Assembly (NCBI RefSeq): GCF_029193575.1
Contig: NZ_JARGCS010000036.1
Location: 221,639-285,638 of the forward strand
DNA length: 64,000 nucleotides
From: Pseudomonas entomophila
Lineage (GTDB): Bacteria > Pseudomonadota > Gammaproteobacteria > Pseudomonadales > Pseudomonadaceae
Direction: 5' to 3'
Shown: piece by piece, positions 35,621-43,423 of the stretch
Numbering within the stretch: the stretch's first letter is position 1
Layout: every line of letters begins with the position of its first letter
Translations under genes and position numbers: made by a program
The notes under the pieces: generated by a model
The model's input: the letters and a program-made list of their open reading frames with translations, nothing else
Databases searched by the model: none
Told to the model about the DNA's origin: nothing

Positions 35621-35716
35621 ATGTTCAGACAATCGAAAGTACGCCAAGCCGGCCTCATACTGTTCGCCACTACATTGCTGCTGATCCTGCCGAACCTGAC
35701 GCGTTTGTTCGGCTGA
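35621..35716 (+). CDS. Small single-pass membrane peptide (31 residues)
   Basis: ORF of 31 codons beginning MFRQSKVRQ: a basic N-terminus, then one hydrophobic helix (AGLILFATTLLLILPNL, residues 10-26) and a short RLFG end. GAAGG lies about 10 bases before the ATG. Charge layout suggests N-in/C-out insertion in the inner membrane. No family assigned. It ends 65 bases before the cytochrome c fusion gene, on the same strand. Confidence 0.6.
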   Translation: MFRQSKVRQAGLILFATTLLLILPNLTRLFG

Positions 35717-35781
35717 AGCAGCGGTGGCATTCACCAGCGGTGCCCAGGTAACCTGCCGACCTCGACGGTTGGAGATTGCCC

Positions 35782-36585
35782 ATGCGCCACTGCCTGACCC
35801 TGTTGCTGTCGTTGCTCAGCCTGCCCCTGGCGGCGGCGCAGTTGACCCTCGAACTCGGTGACTCGCCACGCCAGTGGCAGACCGCGCAGCTACTTGAGCA
35901 CCCCCAGGCCCGCGACCTCGATATCGCGCAGGATGCGGCCTACAAACAGCCCATGCGCTACCGTGCCGTACCCTTGGCCGTGTTGCTTGAGGGCGTACGC
36001 CCGGAGGACCACCTGCAAGCAGTGGCGCTGGACGGCTTCGCCGCGGAAATGCCCGCCGCACCGCTGCTGCTGAACGGCCCTGCGCAGGCTTGGCTGGCGG
36101 TGGAAGACCCACGCCAGCCGTGGCCGCCCCTGCCCCCCGGCAAACCGGGGGCCGGGCCATTCTACCTGGTCTGGAGCAACCCGGACGCCAGCGGCATCCG
36201 CCCCGAGCAATGGCCCTACCAGCTCGCCACGATCCGCCGCCTGGCACCGGTGGCCGAGCGCTTTCCGGCACTGCTGCCGGACCCAGCGCTGACAGCCAAC
36301 GACCCGGTGCGCCAGGGGTTCGCCCTGTTTCAGCAGAATTGCCTGGCGTGCCACCGGCTCAATGGCGCGGGTGATGCGCAGTTCGGGCCGGACCTGAACC
36401 GGCCCTACAACCCCACCGAGTATTTCCAACCGGCGTTCCTGCGCCGCTACATCCGTGACCCGCAGGCCCTGCGGCAATGGCCGCAGGCGCGCATGCCTGG
36501 GTTTCCCGAGAGTGTGTTGAACGAGCAGGAACTGGATGCGGTGCTGGCGTACCTGAAGCATATGGCGGGACGTAAAGCGTTGTAG
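35782..36585 (+). CDS. Exported protein: molybdopterin-oxidoreductase-like domain fused to cytochrome c
   Basis: 267-residue exported protein. A signal peptide ends near residue 19 (LPLAAA). Residues 25-150 (DDxxxQ-less beta domain with YRAVPLAVLLEGVRPEDHLQAVALDGF) resemble the sulfite-oxidase/YedY-like cofactor fold that often occurs without cofactor. A class I cytochrome c domain follows (about 180-265) with haem motif CLACH and distal Met in ARMPGFPE. GGAGATTGCCC precedes ATG 35782. It probably passes electrons in the periplasm; the partner is unknown. Confidence 0.75.
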   Translation: MRHCLTLLLSLLSLPLAAAQLTLELGDSPRQWQTAQLLEHPQARDLDIAQDAAYKQPMRYRAVPLAVLLEGVRPEDHLQAVALDGFAAEMPAAPLLLNGPAQAWLAVEDPRQPWPPLPPGKPGAGPFYLVWSNPDASGIRPEQWPYQLATIRRLAPVAERFPALLPDPALTANDPVRQGFALFQQNCLACHRLNGAGDAQFGPDLNRPYNPTEYFQPAFLRRYIRDPQALRQWPQARMPGFPESVLNEQELDAVLAYLKHMAGRKAL

Positions 36586-36633
36586 CCATCGCCCTGCAGG
36601 AGCCGGCTTGCCCGCGATGGCCACGCCTCGGTC

Positions 36634-36966
36634 TCAGGCCGTGAGCCGCTCCTGCCGGACGCCCCACCCTTCCACTTCCCCGCCCAACGGCGAAATCACC
36701 TTCTCGAAACTTTCCTCGAACGCGCCGATCCCCCGGTGGGTGGCATACATGACCTTGCTCAGTTCCAGATGCCAGGCGCCGTCATCGCGCTCGCGCACCT
36801 GGGCGTTGATCGACTCGCCACGAAACTGCCCCGCCGCGCGGCGCGCACCGGCCTCGTCGGGAAACACCGCGTAGAACTCGATGGGATGGATGCGGGTGAA
36901 GTCGAAACCGCCTGCCTTCATCTGGCGCAGGACATTGCTGCTGATGTCGTCGTTCTGGCTGCTCAT
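36634..36966 (-). CDS. rraB: Ribonuclease E inhibitor RraB family protein
   Basis: 110-residue acidic protein of the RraB family, which binds RNase E and alters mRNA turnover. The family stretches FTRIHPIEFYAVFPDEAGARRAA and DGAWHLELSKVMYATHRGIGAFEESF are clear. It has an AGGAGGACG ribosome site. Monocistronic by appearance. Confidence 0.85.
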   Translation of the reverse strand: MSSQNDDISSNVLRQMKAGGFDFTRIHPIEFYAVFPDEAGARRAAGQFRGESINAQVRERDDGAWHLELSKVMYATHRGIGAFEESFEKVISPLGGEVEGWGVRQERLTA

Positions 36967-37149
36967 GAAACGTCCTCCTCAAACCGATGGATAGACTTTC
37001 AGTGCACTACGCACCTGCAGGCCGCTGTGAATGGCCTGGCAGTTCGAGCTGATGCGAGACGCGAAAGGAAGCGACGCCGGCCCGCAGAAGAGGCCGACGC
37101 CTTTTTGCAGCGTAGCGCCTGTGACGGCACCGCGCCAGAGGGGTTGCCG

Positions 37150-37386
37150 TCAGGACGCCTCGCGGATCTCGGTGATGGTCACGCCGTTCTGCTCCTTGAG
37201 CCAACGTGCCGTGGGGGCGTGGGTACGCCCCTGGAAGTCGTTCAGGTCAAGCTCGTCCATGACCGGAAACAGGTGCGAGCGTATCGCCCGCGCCGCGTCC
37301 TCCTCGCTGGGGCAGTGCTCGCTGGTGAGCAGCAGCGACATCGGCTCGCCTTTCTGGTCGGCAAAGATGACTTCCCACTCTTTCAT
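37150..37386 (-). CDS. Conserved hypothetical small protein
   Basis: 78-residue cytoplasmic protein (MKEWEVIFADQKGEPMS start) with no recognised domain; it has alpha/beta composition and no membrane segment. The start has a GAGGGTTG ribosome site. Located between rraB and the LTA-synthase-like gene on the same strand. Confidence 0.65.
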   Translation of the reverse strand: MKEWEVIFADQKGEPMSLLLTSEHCPSEEDAARAIRSHLFPVMDELDLNDFQGRTHAPTARWLKEQNGVTITEIREAS

Positions 37387-37482
37387 CGATCAACCCTCGC
37401 TTGGTGCAACGTGAGTGACATCCGTACCTAGCTTGACCGTGGCAGGAAAGCGTTGTTCAGCGCGGGTGACCGGCCGAAGATG

Positions 37483-37509
37483 AAAAAAGCCCGCCGGTAG
37501 TGGCGGGCT
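37483..37509 (-). terminator. Terminator of LTA-synthase-like gene
   Basis: GCCCGCC/GGCGGGC stem with a 6-base loop; on the minus strand it is followed by T6. It lies 20 bases after the stop. Confidence 0.85.
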
Positions 37510-37528
37510 CGTGCTTCAACGCATTGCG

Positions 37529-39607
37529 TTACTGCGGGGTGCCGTGGATCACACCGGCGGTGTTGTCCAGCAGGCTCTTGGTCGCCGTCTGGATGTACGC
37601 CTCGAGCTTCTTGAGCATTTCCGGCTGGTCGGGGCTTTCGATCAGCTCGGCCTTGAACTCACGGCCCAACTGGTAACGGTACATCCGCGGGGTCATGTCC
37701 TTGGACTCGATGAGGATCTGGTCGCCCTGCACCAGGCCGACGATCTGCTCGCTGCCCGACGGCTTGATCATGCCCACGCCCTGGTCGCCGACCGGCAGGT
37801 TGAGCAGGTCGCGTCCCCAGCACTGGTGGCGGGTTTCGCCCCCCAGTCGGCCCATGATGGTCGGCACGATGTCGACCTGGGTGCCGACGGTGTGGCTGAC
37901 CGCGCCGAACTTGTCCTGAATACCGGGGGCGATCAGCAGCAGCGGCACGTTGAAGCGGCCGAGGTCCAGCTCGGTGACCTGCTGGTGGTTGCCGAAGCCG
38001 TGGTCGCCGACGATGACGAACAGGGTTTCCTTGAAGTACGGCTGCTTGCGCGCCTGCTCGAAGAACTGGCCCAAGGCCCAGTCGGAGTAGCGCATGGCAG
38101 TCAGGTGCTCGTCCAGACGCCCTTGGCCGGTCACCTTCTCCACCGGCAGGTCCTTGGGCAGGGCGTACGGGGTGTGGTTGGAGAGGGTCTGCAGCAGCGC
38201 GTAGAAAGGCTTCTTGCCGTAGTTTTTGGCCAGCTCCTCGTTGGCCCGGTTGAACATGTCCTGGTCGGAAACGCCCCAGGTCGGGTCGGAGAACACCGGG
38301 TTGACGAAGTCATTGCGGCCAATGAAGGTGGTCATGCCCTGGTTGCCGAAGAAGCCGGACTGGTTGTCCCAGGCGAAATCACCGTTGTAGACGTACACGT
38401 CGTCGTAGTCGCGGGCGCTGAGCAGCGCCGGCAGGCCAGACAGCTTGTGGCCGCCTTCGGGGGTCTGCATCAGGTATTCGAAGCCTGGCAGGTTGGGGAA
38501 GCACGCCATGGTGGCGAACATGCCCTGGTGGGTATGGGTGCCGTTGGAGAAGAAACGGTCGAACAGCAAACCTTCCTTGGCCAGCTTGTCGAAGTACGGC
38601 GTGATGTTGTTCGGGCTGCCCAGGGCGCCCACCGAGTGGCCGGCGAAGCTCTCCATGAGGATCACCACCACGTTCTTGATCGGCAGGGTGCGCTCGGCTG
38701 GCGGCGTGAAGTCACGGCGGATCGCCGCCTGGTCGGCTTCGACCAGCGTGTCGTTGGCGGTCAACAGCAAGTCGCGCACGCTCTGCTGGGCCACGCCGGT
38801 TTCCAGCACGGGCTTCCAGATGTTGGCGCGGTCTTCGCCGAAGCGGCTCTTGGCGGCGTCGATCAGGGTCAGGGTGCCGTTCAGGCCCAGCTGGTTGACG
38901 AAGTTCGAATCGGTGGTGAAGGCATCGCCCCAACGCATGGGCGGGCCCTGGCGCAGCGTGCCACGGGCGGCGACCACGGCCACCAGCAGGATCACCATGA
39001 ACACCGCCAGGCGCCCGTACCACGGCGCCACGCGGCGCAAGCCGCTGATCCGGCCGGGGCCGGCATCACCGCGGGTCAGGCGGTCGATACCCTTGAACAG
39101 CAGGCTCAGCAGCCAGGTGCCGAACAGCCAGGCGAGCAGGTAGCGCACCACGGGGAACCCGTACCAGAGCATGCTCATGACGGTCTTGGGGTCTTCCTTG
39201 ATGTACTGGAAGACCAGGCCGTTCAGGCGCTGGTGGAATTCGCGGTAGAAATCCAGCTCCATCAGGCCGAGGAACATCACGATGCTCGAAGCCAGGGTCA
39301 GCCACAGCCGGAAGAACCCGCGCCGCGCCATGGCCCACGGGCTGAGCAAGGCCAGCAACAGCGGGATGCTGATGTACACCACCACGCGCAGGTCGAAGCG
39401 CAGGCCGTTGAGGAAGCCTTCGGCAACGGTGGCATAGGGGGTATCGCCGATCATGTCGCTGTTGTAGACCAGCAGCGCCAGGCGCACCAGGCTGAGCATC
39501 AGCATGATCACCAGGCCGCTGAGCAGCGTGTAGGCCAGGTGCGATTTGAGGGTCGGCGCGAACGGTGCCGGCACGGCCCGTTGCTTCAAGGCATCCGTTT
39601 TAGCCAT
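37529..39607 (-). CDS. LTA synthase/sulfatase-family membrane phosphotransferase
   Basis: 692-residue inner-membrane enzyme: five membrane helices (about 25-220) and a periplasmic alkaline-phosphatase-superfamily domain. The catalytic Thr lies in FSNGTHTHQGMFATMACFPN; metal ligands include VVVILMESFAGHS and the VIVGDHGFGNH block. Gram-negative relatives such as OpgB/MdoB transfer phosphoglycerol from phosphatidylglycerol to periplasmic glucans; since no lipoteichoic acid exists here, such a role is likely. It is monocistronic with its own terminator. Confidence 0.87.
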   Translation of the reverse strand: MAKTDALKQRAVPAPFAPTLKSHLAYTLLSGLVIMLMLSLVRLALLVYNSDMIGDTPYATVAEGFLNGLRFDLRVVVYISIPLLLALLSPWAMARRGFFRLWLTLASSIVMFLGLMELDFYREFHQRLNGLVFQYIKEDPKTVMSMLWYGFPVVRYLLAWLFGTWLLSLLFKGIDRLTRGDAGPGRISGLRRVAPWYGRLAVFMVILLVAVVAARGTLRQGPPMRWGDAFTTDSNFVNQLGLNGTLTLIDAAKSRFGEDRANIWKPVLETGVAQQSVRDLLLTANDTLVEADQAAIRRDFTPPAERTLPIKNVVVILMESFAGHSVGALGSPNNITPYFDKLAKEGLLFDRFFSNGTHTHQGMFATMACFPNLPGFEYLMQTPEGGHKLSGLPALLSARDYDDVYVYNGDFAWDNQSGFFGNQGMTTFIGRNDFVNPVFSDPTWGVSDQDMFNRANEELAKNYGKKPFYALLQTLSNHTPYALPKDLPVEKVTGQGRLDEHLTAMRYSDWALGQFFEQARKQPYFKETLFVIVGDHGFGNHQQVTELDLGRFNVPLLLIAPGIQDKFGAVSHTVGTQVDIVPTIMGRLGGETRHQCWGRDLLNLPVGDQGVGMIKPSGSEQIVGLVQGDQILIESKDMTPRMYRYQLGREFKAELIESPDQPEMLKKLEAYIQTATKSLLDNTAGVIHGTPQ

Positions 39608-39817
39608 GAATGGGAGGATCCTAGGGTATCGGGTTTGCGGGAAGGCGATCTCGCCTTGCAGCCTGGGAGGCCATGGGGCGGCCTACACGATAAACGTGCG
39701 GCGCGGATTTTGGTGAAGTCAGTGTGAAAATTTTGTCACGGAGTGGCAGGTGGAGTGTCTGGGCCTGCCCTATCGCGGGGCCCGCTCCTACAGGCGCGGG
39801 GCATGCTGGCCACCGCC

Positions 39818-40012
39818 TCAGCCGATCCGCACATTGCCCCGCGGCCCGGCGATCGCCCAGATGATCAACCCCAGCACCGGCAGCAGCAGAATCAGCAGGA
39901 TCCACAGCACCTTGATGCCGACCTCGCTGCTGCTTTTCAGCACATTGAGAATGGCCCAGATGTCCAAGGCAAGGATGATCAGCCCGACCAGGCTGTTGAA
40001 TGTCGACCCCAT
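39818..40012 (-). CDS. PLDc_N domain small membrane protein
   Basis: 64-residue protein with two membrane helices (IILALDIWAILNVL and VLWILLILLLPVLGLIIWAI) and the GxRG end typical of the phospholipase D-nuclease N-terminal (PLDc_N) domain. It is free-standing, with no PLD domain. A much longer open frame upstream is antisense to the ZIP gene and not real. Confidence 0.8.
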   Translation of the reverse strand: MGSTFNSLVGLIILALDIWAILNVLKSSSEVGIKVLWILLILLLPVLGLIIWAIAGPRGNVRIG

Positions 40013-40139
40013 GGGCAGGCTCCGGCTGTCTGTCGATGCTGCACAGCATAGTCGGCTATCGCCGCGATAGAAGGGAATCCTTGGCCAGCCCGGAGTGTCC
40101 CTGACTAGACTGGCCCCATCCACTGCCCGCGAGGTTGCC

Positions 40140-41078
40140 ATGCCCCCAGCCCACACCCATAGCGCCACACCGCACCCGCTGATCAATGCCTGGCGCCAGC
40201 AAGCCTTGAACACGCCTTGGCTAAGCGCCGGGCTGGGCGTGAGCCTGCTGGCGATCGTGTTCCTGCTGCTGGCGAGCCTGTGGAACGCGGTCAACGGCGA
40301 CCATGCGCAGAACCTGCACCTCGCGCTGCTCGGCGGCCTCTCCGGGTTTGCCGCCACCGCGCTGGGCGCGGTGCTGGCCGTGGTATTGCGCGATGTCAGC
40401 GCGCGCAACCAGGACGTGATGCTCGGCTTCGCCGCTGGCATGATGCTCGCGGCCAGCTCCTTTTCGTTGATCCTGCCGGGGCTGGACGCCGCCCGCGAGA
40501 TCACCGGCAACGGCCCCGCGGCGGCATTCACCGTGGTGCTGGGCATGGGCCTGGGCGTGCTGCTGATGCTCGGCCTGGACCGCTTCACCCCGCACGAGCA
40601 TGAAAGCACCGGCCCTTGCGGGCCGGATGCGGCACGGGTCAGCCGGGTGTGGCTGTTCGTGCTGGCGATCACCCTGCACAACCTGCCCGAGGGCATGGCC
40701 ATTGGCGTGAGCTTCGCCAATGGCGACATGAGCATCGGCCTGCCGCTGACCAGCGCCATCGCCATCCAGGACATTCCCGAGGGCCTGGCCGTGGCCTTGG
40801 CGCTTCGGGCAACGGGGCTGTCGAACTTCAAGGCGGCGCTGGTGGCGATCGGCTCGGGCTTGATGGAACCGTTGGGGGCGGTGATCGGCCTGGGGATTTC
40901 CACCGGCTTTGCCCTCGCCTACCCGGTGAGCATGGGGCTGGCGGCAGGGGCGATGATCTTCGTGGTGTCTCACGAGGTGATCCCGGAAACCCACCGTAAC
41001 GGGCACCAGACGGCGGCGACCCTGGGTTTGATGGGTGGGTTCGGGGTGATGATGTTCCTCGATACCGCGTTGGGCTGA
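40140..41078 (+). CDS. ZIP-family metal transporter
   Basis: 312-residue ZIP transporter with eight predicted membrane helices. Metal-site motifs HNLPEGMAIG (helix IV) and QDIPEGLAVA (helix V) are the family hallmark, and a His-rich start (HTHSATPHP) may bind metal. Probably imports Zn2+ or Fe2+. GAGG lies 5 bases before ATG 40140. Confidence 0.93.
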   Translation: MPPAHTHSATPHPLINAWRQQALNTPWLSAGLGVSLLAIVFLLLASLWNAVNGDHAQNLHLALLGGLSGFAATALGAVLAVVLRDVSARNQDVMLGFAAGMMLAASSFSLILPGLDAAREITGNGPAAAFTVVLGMGLGVLLMLGLDRFTPHEHESTGPCGPDAARVSRVWLFVLAITLHNLPEGMAIGVSFANGDMSIGLPLTSAIAIQDIPEGLAVALALRATGLSNFKAALVAIGSGLMEPLGAVIGLGISTGFALAYPVSMGLAAGAMIFVVSHEVIPETHRNGHQTAATLGLMGGFGVMMFLDTALG

Positions 41079-41131
41079 GGCGGGTATCCGCACCGACGCT
41101 ATCGCGGGGCCTGCCCCTGCGGCACAGGCCG

Positions 41132-41662
41132 TCAGACGTGCACTGCCACCTTCAACGCCTCCAACGCCGGCTCCACCTTGATCCCCACCTCGGCCCCCAA
41201 CGCCAGCAACCGCGCCAGGTCCTGCTGCCCGACCATCACCATCTGCAACTCGTCATCGAGCAACTGGCTGAAGTTCACCAGCACGTAACCGCCGGCTTCC
41301 TTGTTCAACGCGCCCATCTGCACCTGGATACGGTTCAGCGCCGTCAGCGGCTCGGTACGCGCCAGTTGCTTGGGCTTGAGGGTGAACGGCACGCTCTTGT
41401 CGAACGAGTCGGTGATGTGCTGGAACAGCTCCTGATAGCTGTCGGCCTGGAACACCACGGTGTCTGGCAGGCTGCCGAGCACGACCCATTCGCCCAGGGG
41501 CATGGGGAAGCTGTCGTCGTAGTTGATGTCGGGGTTGGCGGCCAGGAAGGCGGCGGGGTCGGCGTAGGCCTGCGCGGCCTCGTCGGCGATGCGCTCGATG
41601 TCTTCCTCGCGCATGCAGCCGGCGCCGATGAGGCTGATGAGTTCGAGCAACTGGTTTTTCAT
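41132..41662 (-). CDS. Conserved hypothetical cytoplasmic protein
   Basis: 176-residue soluble protein, family not recognised; mixed alpha/beta with no membrane segment or known motif. It starts MKNQLLELISLIGAGCM and ends VEPALEALKVAVHV. A weak AGGG precedes ATG 41662. It follows the ankyrin gene by 58 bases on the same strand, so the two may share a transcript. Confidence 0.65.
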   Translation of the reverse strand: MKNQLLELISLIGAGCMREEDIERIADEAAQAYADPAAFLAANPDINYDDSFPMPLGEWVVLGSLPDTVVFQADSYQELFQHITDSFDKSVPFTLKPKQLARTEPLTALNRIQVQMGALNKEAGGYVLVNFSQLLDDELQMVMVGQQDLARLLALGAEVGIKVEPALEALKVAVHV

Positions 41663-41720
41663 GGGGGGCCCTGCGTGGGTGAAAAAGGCGCCAAGGATAG
41701 CCGCAAACGCCCCCCGACGG

Positions 41721-42242
41721 TTAGCCGGCCAGCGCCTCCAGGCGCGCGGCGGCCTCCGCCGCGCCCATGGTGCGCGCCGCCAGCAACGCGGTGGCGCCAC
41801 GGGCGTCCTGGCGAGCCGGGTCGGCGCCATGGGCCAGCAGGCACTCGAGGATTTCGCCACGGTTGAACATCGCCGCCAGCATCAGCGCGGTGCGGCCGTC
41901 GGCCGCTGCGGCATCCACCGGCACGCCATGCTCGAGCAGCAGGCGGATCATCGCCAGGTCTCCCTTGAACGCTGCGCCAGCGATCGGCAGTTGGCCGTTG
42001 TCGTTGGCGATCAGCGGGTCGGCGCCATGGGTCAGCAGCACGCGCACGGCATCGTGATGGCCGTGGTAGCTGGCAAGCATCAGCAAGGTGTCGCCCTTGT
42101 GGTTGCGCAGGTCCGCGGGCAAGCCCCCCTGCAGCAAGCGCTCCAGCATCGCAGCATCGCCACGGCGCGCGCGCTCGAATACCTCTTCAGCGAAGGCGGC
42201 GGTTTCTTCTTCGGTCATGGGAGTGGGCTGTTGGTCGGACAT
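41721..42242 (-). CDS. Ankyrin-repeat protein
   Basis: 173-residue protein with four ankyrin repeats (KGDTLLMLASYHGHHDAVRVLLTHGADP, NGQLPIAGAAFKGDLAMIRLLLEHGVPV, DGRTALMLAAMFNRGEILECLLAHGADP, and a final partial repeat). A strong GGAGG lies 6 bases before ATG 42242. There is no signal peptide, so it is cytoplasmic. Ankyrin genes sit beside katB in some pseudomonads; no catalase is present here. It is divergent from the DUF3509 gene. Confidence 0.9.
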   Translation of the reverse strand: MSDQQPTPMTEEETAAFAEEVFERARRGDAAMLERLLQGGLPADLRNHKGDTLLMLASYHGHHDAVRVLLTHGADPLIANDNGQLPIAGAAFKGDLAMIRLLLEHGVPVDAAAADGRTALMLAAMFNRGEILECLLAHGADPARQDARGATALLAARTMGAAEAAARLEALAG

Positions 42243-42345
42243 AGGAAACCTCCTGGCAATGTTCAAGGCCCAATTTTTCGTCAGGCCCCGCAACAGGGTC
42301 AAAGGTTCAGATTCTATGGGGGCCAAAGGTGGCCTCTATGACCTT

Positions 42346-42385
42346 GCAAAATGCACTGTGCAAAATGCGCGACCATGCAGAATGC
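42346..42385 (+). repeat. Three-copy 9-bp repeat (candidate activator sites)
   Basis: GCAAAATGC at 42346-42354 and 42360-42368 and GCAGAATGC at 42377-42385, spaced 14 and 17 bases. With the preceding T they read TGCAAAATGC, a TGC/GCA-containing pattern typical of bacterial enhancer-binding sites. They lie 68 bases before a sigma-54-type promoter. Confidence 0.6.
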
Positions 42386-42411
42386 ACGGCGAGCCAGCCA
42401 AGATTAATTTT

Positions 42412-42424
42412 TAAATAATTGATT
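42412..42424 (-). promoter_or_regulatory. IHF consensus site
   Basis: On the minus strand AATCAA-TTAT-TTA matches the IHF consensus WATCAANNNNTTR at every position. It lies in an A/T-rich stretch between the triple repeat and the sigma-54 promoter. Confidence 0.6.
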
Positions 42425-42452
42425 TATAAGGATTTTTAATGAAATCCCGGGC

Positions 42453-42468
42453 TGGCACAGTCGCTGCA
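42453..42468 (+). promoter_or_regulatory. Sigma-54 (-24/-12) promoter of DUF3509 gene
   Basis: TGGCACAGTCGCTGCA: the GG and GC dinucleotides are exactly 10 bases apart as required, and TGGCAC is perfect. Start predicted near 42479, about 30 bases before the ATG at 42510. Confidence 0.65.
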
Positions 42469-42509
42469 ATCATCAACTCACGTCTGCTAAATCACAGTCA
42501 GGAGTTGAT

Positions 42510-42782
42510 ATGGACCTCATCCAGGAAAAATTCGCCTCGGTCTTTTCCGCTTACCAGGTCGACACCAAGGCCCGCCCCGACGGCGGCATCTTGCTGACCC
42601 TGCGAGCCGCCGACGGCACGGTGACCCGTCGGGTGCTGTCCTACGCGCAGCTGCACAGCGCCGAGCAACTGTCCTGGGCCATCAGCGCCATCCGCCGCGA
42701 CCTTGCCGAGCAGGCCAGTGAGCTGCCGGTGATCTCCATGCTGCAGAGCCAGCAGCGCTTCGCCCTGCCGACCTATCGCTGA
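42510..42782 (+). CDS. DUF3509 domain protein
   Basis: 90-residue cytoplasmic protein of DUF3509, a Pseudomonas-specific small family without known function. It begins MDLIQEKFASVFSAYQVD and has the conserved VTRRVLSYAQLHSAEQL. A good GGAG lies 7 bases before the ATG. Control by sigma-54 is suggested by the upstream region. Confidence 0.85.
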   Translation: MDLIQEKFASVFSAYQVDTKARPDGGILLTLRAADGTVTRRVLSYAQLHSAEQLSWAISAIRRDLAEQASELPVISMLQSQQRFALPTYR

Positions 42783-42795
42783 TCGCGGCGCCCGT

Positions 42796-42854
42796 TTCGC
42801 GGGGCAATCCTCCTCTCACGAAGGGATTTTGTGCGACGAGGATTGCCCCGCGAT
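42796..42854. repeat. REP-like inverted repeat
   Basis: tcgcggggcaatcctc and gaggattgccccgcga pair perfectly over 16 bases around a short spacer. The core differs from usual REPs (aatcctc for aagcccgctc) and may act as a hairpin after the DUF3509 gene. Confidence 0.75.
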
Positions 42855-42886
42855 CTGTTTGTGAGCGCTTTACAGCAACACCCGCT

Positions 42887-43423
42887 TCAGAACTCGTCTA
42901 TGCCCGGGAACACCCGGGCATCGCTATCAGCGCTGAACCGCGCCGCCACACCCTGCTCGCTGGTGAACAACCGCACGGCAAGGCAGAACGGCGCATCGCC
43001 CAGGTCGATCCAGCGCCCGACACCCGCCGGCACCACCAGCACGTCCCCATGCTCGCACAGCACGGCGCACACGTAGTCGCCCAGGCGCAGGCTGACCTGG
43101 CCACGGCCGCCGAGCACAGCGAACACCTCCTCGGCGTCATGCATGTGCTCATCGCGCAGGTCGGCCGCCTCCGGCACCACGCCGTCACGGTCGAGCACCA
43201 CGAAGGCACGACTGCCCTGCTCGGTCATCAGCCGGTCCAGCCACTCACGGGCCTCGGCAAGCACCGCCTGCTCGCCACTGCCTGGGCGGATGCGCGGCGT
43301 CTCGCCGCGGTGGGCGAAGCGCACGCCGTGCTCGGCGAGGGTCGCGGCGATGTCGTCGTGGTGGGTCAGCACCTTGTTTGGCTGCTGCGGGCTGGACGTA
43401 TGGAAAACGCTGAGGATGCTCAT
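42887..43423 (-). CDS. Acireductone dioxygenase-like cupin
   Basis: 178-residue cupin related to MtnD of the methionine salvage pathway (N-terminus SVFHTSSPQQPNKVLTHHDDIAATLAEHGVRF). Metal ligands His93, His95 and Glu99 are kept (DEHMHDAEEV), but the fourth ligand, His in the usual PAGTRHWFDMG, is Arg137 (PAGVGRWIDLG). Activity as a dioxygenase is therefore doubtful; it may have taken another role. It overlaps the upstream MFS gene (ATGA), so the two are translationally coupled. No mtnC or mtnB neighbour is present. Confidence 0.75.
   Translation of the reverse strand: MSILSVFHTSSPQQPNKVLTHHDDIAATLAEHGVRFAHRGETPRIRPGSGEQAVLAEAREWLDRLMTEQGSRAFVVLDRDGVVPEAADLRDEHMHDAEEVFAVLGGRGQVSLRLGDYVCAVLCEHGDVLVVPAGVGRWIDLGDAPFCLAVRLFTSEQGVAARFSADSDARVFPGIDEF

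Noticed and set aside
35503..35751. 82-codon ORF before the cytochrome c fusion gene
   Set aside because: No ribosome site, no plausible composition, and it overlaps the better-supported 31-codon ORF in another frame.
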